The notes under the pieces were generated by a model, which was not told the DNA's origin, did not search any database, and saw only the letters and a list, made by a program, of their open reading frames with translations. The translations under genes and the position numbers were made by a program. A DNA stretch of 64,000 nucleotides from Baekduia soli (GTDB taxonomy: Bacteria; Actinomycetota; Thermoleophilia; Solirubrobacterales; Solirubrobacteraceae): the NCBI RefSeq assembly GCF_007970665.1, contig NZ_CP042430.1, forward strand, positions 3,906,001-3,970,000, given 5' to 3'. Shown here piece by piece: positions 50,558-61,926 of the stretch. The stretch's first letter is position 1; each line of letters begins with the position of its first letter.

Positions 50558-52503
50558 CGCCGGGCGCGCAGCGCGGCGGCCCGCCGGGCGGCGGGGCGCA
50601 GCGCGGGCAGCGCGACGCGCATCGGCCCCCGGCCGCCGGCCCGCGCCGTCGTGCCGGGGTCGGTCGACGGGTCATAGCGGACCGCCCGGCCGCCCAGCGT
50701 GCCGGTCACCACGCCGCGGCTGCCGATCCGCAGCAGCCCGTCGGCGCCCGTGCCCGCGGCGTCGACGCGCAGCACGCCCTGCGTTCGGTCGCCCGCCGCG
50801 CTGACCGTCCCGCTCACCCGCACGCCGGGGACGAGCTGGTCGGCGTGCAGCGTCAGGCGCACCGCGCTGGACGACGCGGCGTACCAGCCCCCGCGCAGGC
50901 CGCCGCCCTCCAGGCGCCGGTAGCCGGCGTAGAGCGCCTGCAGCGCGCCGACCTGGCCGTCGGTGACCGTGTCCAGCGCGGCGAACAGGACGCGGCCGCG
51001 CCGGCCGCCCACCCCGGGCGCCGAGCGGTACTCGCCCAGCGCGCGGGCCGGGCGAGGGAGGACGGCGACCGCGTTGGACAGCCCCGCGCAGGGCGTGCCG
51101 ATCGACGCTCCGTCGGCGAAGCGCCGCAGCGCGCGCGCCGCGCAGCCGGTCACGTCGCTGTCGAGCACGTCATGGCCCGTGCCGGCCACGGTCAGCAGCT
51201 GGGCGCGCGGCAGCAGCGCGCGCAGCTCGCGCGCGTTCTCCAGCGGCGTGCGCGTGTCGAGCCGGCCGCTGAGCAGCAGGGCCGGAACGTCGGGCAGCGG
51301 GTCGGCCGAGGGCGCCGCGGGCGTGTCGCCCTGCGGCCAGCGCAGGCAGTCGTGCGCGAGCGAGGTGTCGATGACGCCGGCTCGGCTGAACGGCGCGAAG
51401 GCGACGTCCGGGACGCCGGCGGTGCCCTGGCGCCACGCCGTCCAGCGGTCGGGGTAGGGCGTCAGGAAGGTGTAGGGCAGCCGCGCGTCGGCGCACGTCG
51501 TGGCGACGTTGAGCATCGCGCTGAACTGCGAGGCCGGCGACGGCGGCCCCTCCGCGATCCGGCGCAGCCGCAGCAGCGGCGCGGCGTCGCCCCGGGCGGC
51601 GGCGCCGATCGCGCCCGGCAGCGCCGCCTGCAGGAACGGGTTCAGGTCGCCCGACATGATCATGAGCAGCAGCTCGGACTCGCTGTGGACGGCGGTCGCC
51701 CGGGGCACGCCGCGCAGCCCGGGGATCGTGCCGCGCAGCGGCGCACGCGCCACGCGGGCCGCCACCCGCGCCAGGTCGGCGAGCGGGTCGCGGGTCGCCG
51801 ACCGGCACCGCGACCGCGCGCACTGCTCGGCCAGCACCCGCGGCAGGCGCTCGAAGGTGTCCAGGAAGTAGGTGTCGATCCCGTCGGGCCCGACGACGGA
51901 GTCGAGGATGAGCCCGTCGGTGCGGGCGGGGAAGCGCCGGGCGTACTGCGCGGCGACGTAGGTGCCGTAGCTGACGCCCATGAGCTCGACGGTCGGCGCG
52001 CCCAGCGCCGCCCGCACCGCCTCGAGGTCGAGCACGGAGTCCGTCGTGGAGTAGAACTGGCGCGACGGGCCCAGGGCCCGGGCGCAGCGCTCGACGGTGC
52101 GGGTGTTGACGACGTCGAGCGTGCCCAGAGCCTGCAGCGGGCGGCAGACCAGCAGGCCCGAGCCGCCCGTGCCGCGCTGGTCGACGAGCACGAGCCGGCG
52201 CCGGCCCAGCGCCGGGGCCAGCGACGAGCGGAACGAGTCGGCGAAGGGCACCGCCGGCTGGCCCGGGCCGCCCGACAGCGCCAGCAGGAACCCGTCGGCG
52301 CCGTCGCGCGGGCGCTCGACCGCCACCCGCAGCCCGATCGTGCCCGGCACGGTCCCCGAGCGGTCCAGCGGCACGGTGACCGTCGCGCAGCGGAAGGCCG
52401 TGGTGCCGGGGCACGGGCCCGTGTCGAGGGCCGCCGCCGAGGGGACGCCGACCGCCAGCACGGCGGCCAGGACGATCGACGCGTGCAGCAGCCGGTACGA
52501 CAT
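50554..52503 (-). CDS. Secreted alpha/beta hydrolase, tripeptidyl-aminopeptidase-like
   Basis: A 649-residue exported enzyme. A signal peptide (LLHASIVLAAVLAVGVPSAA) is followed by an S33-type hydrolase core: oxyanion region LALSGGPGQPAVPFADSF, VLVDQRGTGGSGLL, nucleophile elbow MGVSYGTYVAAQYARRFP, acid LLLSGRLDTRTPLENARELR and His in VAGTGHDVLDSDV. A C-terminal domain of about 140 residues (VRLTLHADQLVPGVRVSGTV ... VVTGTLGGRAVRYD) is beta-rich and unlike the standard TAP-like tail. It probably cleaves peptides outside the cell. Confidence 0.88.
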   Translation of the reverse strand: MSYRLLHASIVLAAVLAVGVPSAAALDTGPCPGTTAFRCATVTVPLDRSGTVPGTIGLRVAVERPRDGADGFLLALSGGPGQPAVPFADSFRSSLAPALGRRRLVLVDQRGTGGSGLLVCRPLQALGTLDVVNTRTVERCARALGPSRQFYSTTDSVLDLEAVRAALGAPTVELMGVSYGTYVAAQYARRFPARTDGLILDSVVGPDGIDTYFLDTFERLPRVLAEQCARSRCRSATRDPLADLARVAARVARAPLRGTIPGLRGVPRATAVHSESELLLMIMSGDLNPFLQAALPGAIGAAARGDAAPLLRLRRIAEGPPSPASQFSAMLNVATTCADARLPYTFLTPYPDRWTAWRQGTAGVPDVAFAPFSRAGVIDTSLAHDCLRWPQGDTPAAPSADPLPDVPALLLSGRLDTRTPLENARELRALLPRAQLLTVAGTGHDVLDSDVTGCAARALRRFADGASIGTPCAGLSNAVAVLPRPARALGEYRSAPGVGGRRGRVLFAALDTVTDGQVGALQALYAGYRRLEGGGLRGGWYAASSSAVRLTLHADQLVPGVRVSGTVSAAGDRTQGVLRVDAAGTGADGLLRIGSRGVVTGTLGGRAVRYDPSTDPGTTARAGGRGPMRVALPALRPAARRAAALRARR

Positions 52504-52629
52504 GGGGCGCGCAACCGTACCCGAGCCGGCGCCGTGATCGGCACGCCGGCGAGGTTCTTGAGGTCGGAGCCGCACATCGGACGGATGTCGTGCTCAAGTT
52601 CCGAAGTGCGGACGCCGATGCTGCTCCTG

Positions 52630-52839
52630 ATGAGCGACGACTACGCGGTGCGCTGCAAGGGCTGCGGGTTCCGGTGGAACACCCCCGCGATGGCCGAGGG
52701 CCTGCGCATCCTCGGCTCCTGCCCCAAGTGCAAGGGCGAGCTCGAGTACGGCACGCGCGGCGGTGAGGCGGGCGGTGCCGCCGTCGGCGGGGACCCGGCC
52801 GCCGCGCCGCACATGGTGCTCGGCATCCCGCGTCTCTGA
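52630..52839 (+). CDS. Small zinc-ribbon protein
   Basis: A 69-residue protein starting MSDDYAVRCKGCGFRWNTPA (ATG 52618 is an alternative start). Two CxxC pairs, CKGC and CPKC, form a zinc ribbon, followed by a Gly/Ala tail. Its role is unknown; position before the FtsH-like gene may be incidental. Confidence 0.65.
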   Translation: MSDDYAVRCKGCGFRWNTPAMAEGLRILGSCPKCKGELEYGTRGGEAGGAAVGGDPAAAPHMVLGIPRL

Positions 52840-52931
52840 GCCGGCCGGCCGGCCGGCGGCGGCCGGATAAAGGTTCCTAAAGGCCTGGGGCCCGGGACCG
52901 CCGGTCGTCTGGACTTCACCGTCCGTGGCAT

Positions 52932-52937
52932 TACCCT
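52932..52937 (+). promoter_or_regulatory. -10 box of the FtsH-like operon
   Basis: TACCCT, eight bases before ATG 52946. Confidence 0.45.
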
Positions 52938-52945
52938 TGCCGGTC

Positions 52946-55359
<2,414 letters not shown>

Positions 55360-55363
<4 letters not shown>

Positions 55364-56418
55364 GCGACGAGCACGACACGACCGCCGGCGACCGGGCGGC
55401 GGCCCGCGAGCCCGACGTCCGCGCCGATCCGCGCACGCGGCCGCCCGACCCGGCGGGCACGCGGCCGATGCACGATCCGGACTCGCTCCTGCCGCCCGCC
55501 CGCGCGCCCCGGCCCGCGCCCGGCGCCCCGCTCTGGGACCCCTCGGCGGTCGCGCCCCACGACCCGGACGCCGACGCGGCCGCCGACGTCGCCGACGAGG
55601 ACGAGGCGCCCGAGCGCGACGACGCCCGGGTCGCCGCGGCGCCGTCGCTGTCCGAGCCTGCCGTCTCGCGCTACTCCCCCCGCTTCCAGTTCGCGCTCGG
55701 CGCCCTGCTGGCCATCGGCGCGGCGGCCATCGTGCTGCTCGTCGCGGTCATCGTGGGCGGCGGCCGCACGTCGGGCTCCAGCCGCCTGGCCACCGGCCCG
55801 GCCTGGTCGGCCTGGCACCCGACCGCCAGCGGCGGGGACGGCCCCACCCAGATCGCCGACCACGTCGGCCGCGAGTACCGGCTGCCCGACGGCAGGCAGC
55901 TCGTGGCGGTCACCGGCGGCCCGCTGGAGATCGCCGGGCTGCCCGTGACGATCGCCCTGCGCGAGACGCCGGCCCAGGGCGGCGACATCAAGCTGATCGA
56001 CGGCAACGGCGTCCTGTTCCGCATGTGCGGCCTGGGCGACAAGTGCGCGATCTCCTCCGGCAGGGCCTCGACCCAGCGCCACCTGCTGCTGCGCCGCGAG
56101 GCGCTCGAGCTCGCGCTGTACTCGTTCCGCTACCTGGCCGTCGACGAGGCCGTCGTGTTCCTGCCGCCCAAGAAGGGCGAGGACCCGACGCAGGCCGTCT
56201 TCTTCCGGCGCGCCGACACCGACCTGCGCAACGCGGTCGCCAAGCCGCTGGACGCCACGCTCGTCGGCCGGACGCCGTCGGTGTCCAGCGTCACGCGGTC
56301 GCCCGACGCCCAGCTCGTGCAGACCATCACCACGTCCAAGCTGTTCAGCTTCAGCTTCACGCAGGCCAACCAGGACGCCCGCGCGTTCCTGGTGCTCGAC
56401 CCCCTGCCGGGCAACTGA
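55360..56418 (+). CDS. Membrane-anchored protein paired with the FtsH variant
   Basis: A 352-residue protein from GTG 55360, overlapping the FtsH-like stop. The first 105 residues are acidic, Pro/Asp-rich and probably disordered. One membrane helix follows (FALGALLAIGAAAIVLLVAVIVGGG), then an extracytoplasmic domain of about 210 residues with SRLATGPAWSAWHPTASGGD, REYRLPDGRQLVAVTGGPLE, a CGLGDKC cysteine pair and a final TITTSKLFSFSFTQANQDAR. A single-pass partner with external domain resembles the HflK/C or adaptor logic for FtsH, but it is not homologous as far as I can see. Confidence 0.7.
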
Positions 56419-56777
56419 GCATCCTGCGGGCATCCGGGGAGGAGCGCGCCGCGCTGCGGCGGGCCAAGGAGCGCCTGGACCGCCTCGACTACTACCCGCA
56501 CCCCGTGCGCCTGCGGCGCACGGTGCGCATCCTCACCGTCCCGTGGCTGTTCCGGCTGCCGTGGTTCTCGCGCTTCGACGGCTACACGATGTGGGACCTC
56601 GTGCTGCTGCGCGAGCCGCCGGGCGCTGCCGGCGACGACCTGATCTGCCACGAGCTCTGCCACGTCTGGCAGATGCAGCACCGGCCGCTGGCCATGCCGC
56701 TGAGCTACCTCTACCGCGGCTACGCCTCCAACCCCTATGAGGTGGAGGCGCGGGCCGCGGCGGAGGCGACGCGCTAG
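56415..56777 (+). CDS. Small HExxH metallopeptidase-like protein, CTG start likely
   Basis: About 120 residues if translation begins at CTG 56415, which overlaps the preceding TGA (CTGA); no ATG, GTG or TTG fits before residue 30. The core is DLICHELCHVWQMQHRPLAM, an HExxH zinc motif (HELCH), followed by YRGYASNPYEVEARAAAEAT, where the Glu in NPYEVEA may be the third ligand. Small proteins of this kind (eCIS-core-like or SprT-like layout) are often of unknown function. It ends the FtsH-like operon and overlaps the convergent zinc-finger gene by four bases. Confidence 0.6.
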   Translation: MSILRASGEERAALRRAKERLDRLDYYPHPVRLRRTVRILTVPWLFRLPWFSRFDGYTMWDLVLLREPPGAAGDDLICHELCHVWQMQHRPLAMPLSYLYRGYASNPYEVEARAAAEATR

Positions 56778-56956
56778 TCCGGCTCCTGCCGCGGCGCGAA
56801 GCGCGGGCAGCGGAGCACGGGCATCGGCGGGTACTTCGGCCAGTCGGGATCCTGCAGGCCCCGCTCGCACATGGAGAACGTCGAGCCGCGGCCGCTGGTC
56901 ACGAGGCGCTGGTGGCGGCAGCGGTCGCAGAGTCCGAAGGGGGTCACGGCGGCCAT
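56774..56956 (-). CDS. Small cysteine-rich zinc-binding protein
   Basis: A 60-residue protein starting MAAVTPFGLCDRCRHQRLVT. Cysteines in CDRC, MCERG and VLRCPRF form a C2-C-C pattern like a small zinc finger, with PDWPKYPPMPV between. Function unknown. Confidence 0.65.
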   Translation of the reverse strand: MAAVTPFGLCDRCRHQRLVTSGRGSTFSMCERGLQDPDWPKYPPMPVLRCPRFAPRQEPD

Positions 56957-57021
56957 CGTCCACAAGGGTGGCACGCCCGTACCCTCGGAGACGTCGCGCC
57001 CTGAGTCGTTTCCCGTGCAAC

Positions 57022-57027
57022 TACACT
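57022..57027 (+). promoter_or_regulatory. -10 box of the ABC-exporter operon
   Basis: TACACT, nine bases before GTG 57037 with no ribosome-binding site between. Confidence 0.5.
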
Positions 57028-57036
57028 GAGCCCTTC

Positions 57037-58806
57037 GTGCCCACCTTCCGGCGACTCCTCGGCTTCCTGAGGCCACACCGCCCCGCGGTCATCCTGTCCG
57101 CGGCGCTGGCGGCCGTCGCGATGGGCATGACCGTGCTCATCCCGTGGCTCACAGGCCGGGCGATCGACCAGATCCGCAGCGGCCACGGTGCCGACCTGGA
57201 TCGCCTCGGGATCGCGATCGGCATCGCCGGCGTGCTGCGCTTCGCCCTGACGGTCGCCCGCCGGCTCGTCGCCGGGCGCGTCTCGCTCGGCGTCGAGCAG
57301 GACCTGCGCCAGCGCGTCTACGACCACCTGCTCTCGCTGGAGCTGGGCTTCTTCGACCGCCAGCAGACCGGGCAGCTCATGTCGCGCGCGACGGTCGACC
57401 TGCAGGCCGTGCGGTTCTTCCTGGGCTACGGCCTGGTGTTCATCCTGCAGTCCGGGCTGACGATCGTGCTCGCCGCCGTCGCCATGCTGGTCGTCGATCC
57501 GCTCATGGCTGTCATCTCGCTCGTCCCGGTCCCGTTCGTCGTGCTCATCGCCGCCCGCTACGGACGCCGCGCGCGCCCCGCCCAGCAGGCGGTGCAGCAG
57601 CGCATCGCCGAGCTGACCGCGGCGGCCGAGGAGTCCATCGGCGGCGTGCGCGTCGTCAAGGCGTTCGCGCGCGAGGACCGCCAGCTCGAGCGCTTCGCCA
57701 CCACGACCGGGCGCGTCTTCGAGCAGGAGATGATCGCCACGCGGCTGAGCGCCTTCTACCAGCCGCTCATCGGGTTCCTGCCACAGGTCGGCCTCGGCGT
57801 CGTGCTGCTCATCGGCGGCCGCCGCGTGGTCGACGGCAACATGACGCTCGGCGACTTCGCCGCGTTCTACACCTACCTGCTCATGCTGCTGGTGCCGATG
57901 CGCCAGCTGGGCATGTCGCTCGGGCTGGCCCAGAGGGCGACGGCCTCCGGCGCGCGGCTGTTCCAGGTCCTGGACCGCGAGCCGCGCATCACCGCCGCCC
58001 CCGGCGCCGGTGCGCTGCCCGAGGGCAACGGCCACGTCGAGCTGCAGGACGTGACGTTCACCTACGAGGGCGCCCCGGGCCCGGCACTGCACGACGTCAC
58101 GCTCGACGTCGCCGGCGGCACGACCGTGGCGCTCGTCGGCGCCACCGGCTCGGGCAAGACGACGCTCGTCGCGCTGCTGGCGCGCCTGTACGACGTGCAG
58201 GAGGGCAGCGTGCGCATCGACGGCGCCGACGTGCGCGACGTGGACCCCGTCGCGCTGCGCCGCGCCATCGCCGTCGTCGACGACTCGCCGTTCCTGTTCA
58301 GCGCGACGGTCGCCGAGAACATCGCCTACGCCCGGCCGGACGCCAGCCGCGAGGACGTCGAGCTCGCCGCGCGCCGGGCGCAGGCCCACGACTTCATCGC
58401 CCGGCTGCCCGAGGGCTACGACACGCGCGTCGGCGAGCGCGGCCTGACGCTCAGCGGCGGCCAGCGCCAGCGCGTCGCGATCGCGCGCGCGCTGCTGGCC
58501 GACCCGCGCGTGCTCGTCCTCGACGACGCGACCTCGGCTGTCGACGCCTCCACCGAGCAGCAGATCAAGGAGGCGCTCGGCGAGGTCATGGCCGGGCGGA
58601 CGACGTTCATCATCGCCCACCGCCTGAGCACGATCGCGCTGGCCGACGAGATCATCGTCATCGAGGACGGCACCGTCCTGGCCCACGGCACCCACGAGGA
58701 GCTGCTCGAAGCCTCCGAGCTGTACCGCGAGATCGTCGAGAAGGGCCTGCCCGACCAGGTCTTCCTGACGCGCAAGCCCAGCGAGCGCGAGGTGGCGGGG
58801 CTCTGA
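57037..58806 (+). CDS. ABC exporter half-transporter, first subunit
   Basis: A 589-residue protein from GTG 57037. The membrane domain has six helices (from AVILSAALAAVAMGMTVLIP to FAAFYTYLLMLLVPM). The nucleotide-binding domain has Walker A VALVGATGSGKTTLVALLAR, the signature GLTLSGGQRQRVAIARAL, Walker B RVLVLDDATSAVD and the H-loop FIIAHRLST. Walker B has Asp (LDDATS) where the catalytic Glu is normal, so this subunit forms a degenerate site, the usual asymmetry of heterodimeric exporters. It pairs with the next gene. Confidence 0.93.
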   Translation: MPTFRRLLGFLRPHRPAVILSAALAAVAMGMTVLIPWLTGRAIDQIRSGHGADLDRLGIAIGIAGVLRFALTVARRLVAGRVSLGVEQDLRQRVYDHLLSLELGFFDRQQTGQLMSRATVDLQAVRFFLGYGLVFILQSGLTIVLAAVAMLVVDPLMAVISLVPVPFVVLIAARYGRRARPAQQAVQQRIAELTAAAEESIGGVRVVKAFAREDRQLERFATTTGRVFEQEMIATRLSAFYQPLIGFLPQVGLGVVLLIGGRRVVDGNMTLGDFAAFYTYLLMLLVPMRQLGMSLGLAQRATASGARLFQVLDREPRITAAPGAGALPEGNGHVELQDVTFTYEGAPGPALHDVTLDVAGGTTVALVGATGSGKTTLVALLARLYDVQEGSVRIDGADVRDVDPVALRRAIAVVDDSPFLFSATVAENIAYARPDASREDVELAARRAQAHDFIARLPEGYDTRVGERGLTLSGGQRQRVAIARALLADPRVLVLDDATSAVDASTEQQIKEALGEVMAGRTTFIIAHRLSTIALADEIIVIEDGTVLAHGTHEELLEASELYREIVEKGLPDQVFLTRKPSEREVAGL

Positions 58807-60641
58807 CCGCGCACCTCAAGCCCGAGCAGGCCCAGGCGCTCAGCCGGCGCGACGACCTGCGCCGGCGCCTGCGCGAGACCGGGGGCCGCGGCCGCAAGCT
58901 GCGCGGCCTGGTCGAGCTGCTGCGCCCCTACCGCGGGCGCACGGCGCTCATGTTCCTGGCGCTGGTCGTGGGGACCGCCGCCTCGCTGGCGCCCGCCCCG
59001 CTGGCCAAGAACGCGATCGACCGCGGCATCGTCAAGGGCGACCTCGGAGCCCTGGACGTCATCGTGGTGCTCTTCGTCCTCAGCGCGCTGGTCGTCTGGG
59101 GCACGTCCTACGCGCAGACCTACCTGACCAACTGGGTCGGCCAGCGCGCGCTGCAGGACCTGCGCCTGGACATCTTCCGCCACCTGCAGGAGATGCCCGT
59201 GGGGTTCTACGAGCGCCGGCCGGCGGGCGTGCTGATCTCGCGGATGACCAACGACGTCGAGGCCCTGGAGGCGATGGTCACCGACTCGGTCACCACGCTG
59301 TTCCAGGCGATCCTGACCCTGCTGGGCTCCATCGTGATCCTGCTGGTCTTCGACGTGCAGCTCGCGCTGCTGACGTTCGTCATCTTCCCGGTCATGGCCG
59401 TCGGCTCGTTCGCGTTCCGCCTGGCCTCCGCCGACGCGTTCCGCCGCACGCGCGAGACCATCGGCGCGATCACCGCCTACCTGCAGGAGACGCTCTCGGG
59501 CGTGCGGGTCCTGCGGTCCTTCGCCCAGGAGCCGCGCCACGAGGCGCGCTTCGCCGAGCTCAACGCCGACAACCGCGCGGCGAACATGAAGACCGTCAAC
59601 CTCAACGCCGCGTACTTCCCGGCGGTCGAGTTCGTCTCGGCGGTGGCGACCGTCGGCATCCTGCTCTACGGCGGCCATCAGGTCCTGCAGGGCGACGTCA
59701 CGGTCGGCGTGCTCGTCGGCTTCATCGCCGCGCTCAACGGGTTCTTCGACCCCATCTCCCAGCTCTCGCAGGTCTACACGACCTACCAGTCCGGCATGGC
59801 GGCACTGGACAAGATCTTCGCCCTGCTCGACGAGCAGCCCGACCTCGTCGACGCGCCCGGCGCGCACGAGCTCCCTCGCCCCCTGCGCGGCGAGATCGAG
59901 TTCGACGCCGTGACGTTCGCCTACGACACCGCCGACGGCGAGAAGATCGCGCTGCACGACGTGACGCTGCACGTGCCGCCGGGCCAGACCGTCGCGCTCG
60001 TCGGCGCCACCGGCGCCGGGAAGTCGACGCTGGCCAAGCTCGCCGCGCGCTTCTACGACCCGACCTCCGGCCGCGTCCTCGTCGACGGTCACGACCTGCG
60101 CGACGTGACGATGCGCTCGCTGCGCTCGCAGATGGGCATCGTGCCGCAGGAGGGCTTCCTGTTCAGCGGCACGCTGCGCGACAACATCGCCTTCGGGGTC
60201 GCCGACGGCGATCCGGTCGACGATGCGCTGCTCGAGCGGGCCTGCCGTGCCGTGGGGGCGTGGGAGTTCGTCGGGCGCCTGGAGCACGGCCTGGACACCG
60301 AGATCGGCGAGCGCGGCGTGCAGCTCAGCGCCGGCCAGCGCCAGCTCGTGGCCTTCGCCCGGGCGCTCGTGGCCGACCCGCGGATCCTCGTGCTCGACGA
60401 GGCGACCTCCAACGTCGACCTGCACACGGAGACGATCATCGAGCATGGGCTGCGCCGCCTGCTGGCCGGCCGCACGGCGATCGTGATCGCCCATCGCCTG
60501 TCGACGATCCGCCAGGCCGGGCGCATCGTCGTGCTCGAGGGCGGCCGGGTCGTCGAGTCCGGCACCCATGACGAGCTGCTCGGCGCGCAGGGCGCCTACT
60601 GGGCGCTGTACCGGGACTGGGCCGAGCAGGCGGCGGCGTAG
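58803..60641 (+). CDS. ABC exporter half-transporter, second subunit
   Basis: About 612 residues. The likely start is CTG 58803, overlapping the first subunit's TGA; the next in-frame ATG lies well inside the first membrane helix region. The six-helix membrane domain is followed by Walker A VALVGATGAGKSTLAKLAAR, signature GVQLSAGQRQLVAFARALVA (LSAGQ), Walker B RILVLDEATSNVD with the catalytic Glu, and H-loop VIAHRLSTI. With its partner it makes a heterodimer with one consensus ATP site. Substrate could be a drug, lipid or peptide. Confidence 0.92.
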   Translation: MTAHLKPEQAQALSRRDDLRRRLRETGGRGRKLRGLVELLRPYRGRTALMFLALVVGTAASLAPAPLAKNAIDRGIVKGDLGALDVIVVLFVLSALVVWGTSYAQTYLTNWVGQRALQDLRLDIFRHLQEMPVGFYERRPAGVLISRMTNDVEALEAMVTDSVTTLFQAILTLLGSIVILLVFDVQLALLTFVIFPVMAVGSFAFRLASADAFRRTRETIGAITAYLQETLSGVRVLRSFAQEPRHEARFAELNADNRAANMKTVNLNAAYFPAVEFVSAVATVGILLYGGHQVLQGDVTVGVLVGFIAALNGFFDPISQLSQVYTTYQSGMAALDKIFALLDEQPDLVDAPGAHELPRPLRGEIEFDAVTFAYDTADGEKIALHDVTLHVPPGQTVALVGATGAGKSTLAKLAARFYDPTSGRVLVDGHDLRDVTMRSLRSQMGIVPQEGFLFSGTLRDNIAFGVADGDPVDDALLERACRAVGAWEFVGRLEHGLDTEIGERGVQLSAGQRQLVAFARALVADPRILVLDEATSNVDLHTETIIEHGLRRLLAGRTAIVIAHRLSTIRQAGRIVVLEGGRVVESGTHDELLGAQGAYWALYRDWAEQAAA

Positions 60642-60680
60642 CCGCCGCGTCGTCGGTGGTGTCGCTGCCGACTCCTTCCC

Positions 60681-61076
60681 CTACGTGACGATGATCTTGC
60701 CCCTCATGCCGGCGGCCTTGTGCGCCGGGACCGGGCAGAAGAACTCGTACGTGCCCTTCCTGAGCGTCACCGTGACGCGGGAGGTCCTGCCCGTGGCGAC
60801 CACCTTGCCGTCCTTGTCGATGCCATGGCCCTCGACGGCGATCCCGTGCGGGAGGCTGCTCGGGTTGGCCATGATGAACGTGATCTTGCCGTGGCGGACG
60901 GTCAGCGTCTTCTTGTTGAAGGCCAGCTTGGCCGGGGAGGCCGACAGGTGGACGGCGCGCGCCGTCCCCGCGGCATCGGCGTGCGGCCCGCGCGCGAGGA
61001 CGAAGACCGCGGCGGCGGCCAGGAGCAGGCCGACCCCGAGCAGCACGACGGGACGGACGGTGAGGATGCGGGGCAT
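60681..61076 (-). CDS. Exported cupredoxin (blue-copper protein)
   Basis: A 131-residue protein with an N-terminal membrane anchor/signal (VRPVVLLGVGLLLAAAAVFV). The copper site is visible as SLPHGIAVEG (His) and YEFFCPVPAHKAAGMRGKII (Cys, His, Met), the type-1 arrangement. The beta-sandwich strands KLAFNKKTLTVRHGKITFIM precede it. A GGGAG ribosome-binding site is upstream of ATG 61076. It probably carries electrons outside the membrane. Confidence 0.88.
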   Translation of the reverse strand: MPRILTVRPVVLLGVGLLLAAAAVFVLARGPHADAAGTARAVHLSASPAKLAFNKKTLTVRHGKITFIMANPSSLPHGIAVEGHGIDKDGKVVATGRTSRVTVTLRKGTYEFFCPVPAHKAAGMRGKIIVT

Positions 61077-61155
61077 GCGGGTGCTCCCTTCGAGCGGGTG
61101 GACGAGTTCCACCCGCTCCCGACCCCGCGGCGCGTGGATCCTTCCCCACCGCCGG

Positions 61156-61914
61156 TCATCCGGCTCCGCGGCGCTCCCACATCTGCACGGGCCGGATCGT
61201 GCGGTAGCCCAGGCGCTCGTAGACCGGCGCGCCCATGCGGGTGGCCTGGGTGGTCGACGTCGTCAGCCCCCGGTCGCGCGCGTCGCGCAGCGCACGGTGC
61301 AGCAGGCCGCTGAGCAGGCCGCGGCCGCGGGCCACGGGGATCGTCGCCGCGACCCAGAAGTGCAGGTCCTCGCCGTGGTCGCGCACGATCACGAAGGACG
61401 CCGGGCGGCCCTCGTGGTGGGCGAGGTACAGGTGCGCGGCGCCCTCGGGCAGCGCGCCCAGCGCGCGCGCCGCCTTGCCCTGGGTGTCCCCGTAGGCCTC
61501 GTCGTTGACGGCCAGCGCGTCGGCCAGCGCGCCCCAGTCGCCGGTCCAGGCGGGCTCGGGCGGGCCGTCGCCGAGGTCGGCGAGCTCGATCGCCATCCCG
61601 GCGGGCTCGGCGTCGAGCACGTGCCCGCGCGCGGCCAGGACGTCCGCCGTGGCCCGGTCGGCGGAGTCGACCCACACCGTCCAGGCGTACACGCCGGCGT
61701 CGGCGTAGGCCTGCGCGAGCGCGTCGTAGCCCGCCTCGAGCGCCCCGGCGGACGCGGCGACGGCGGCGTTCATGACCGACCGCCCCGGCGTGGCCGCCGT
61801 GACGGCCGCGGTCACGCCGTCGAGCTCGAGCCCGGAGGCTCCGCCCTGCGCCTGCGTGCGCAGCGTGCCCCGCAGGCTGGCGAACATCCGGGACATGAGG
61901 ACGGCGTCGTCCAC
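61156..61914 (-). CDS. GNAT-family acetyltransferase
   Basis: A 252-residue protein from GTG 61914, six bases after a TAGCGT box. Two GNAT-like halves are suggested. The C-terminal one is complete: HLYLAHHEGRPASFVIVRDH, the acetyl-CoA loop ATIPVARGRGLLSGLLHRAL, then GAPVYERLGYRTIRPVQMWE. The N-terminal half (VWVDSADRATADVLAARGHV) looks like a degenerate GNAT. Substrate unknown. Confidence 0.85.
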   Translation of the reverse strand: MDDAVLMSRMFASLRGTLRTQAQGGASGLELDGVTAAVTAATPGRSVMNAAVAASAGALEAGYDALAQAYADAGVYAWTVWVDSADRATADVLAARGHVLDAEPAGMAIELADLGDGPPEPAWTGDWGALADALAVNDEAYGDTQGKAARALGALPEGAAHLYLAHHEGRPASFVIVRDHGEDLHFWVAATIPVARGRGLLSGLLHRALRDARDRGLTTSTTQATRMGAPVYERLGYRTIRPVQMWERRGAG

Positions 61915-61920
61915 GGCGCG

Positions 61921-61926
61921 ACGCTA
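61921..61926 (-). promoter_or_regulatory. Leaderless-type -10 box of the GNAT gene
   Basis: TAGCGT on the minus strand, six bases before GTG 61914, overlapping the stop region of the upstream MaoC-like gene. Confidence 0.5.
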
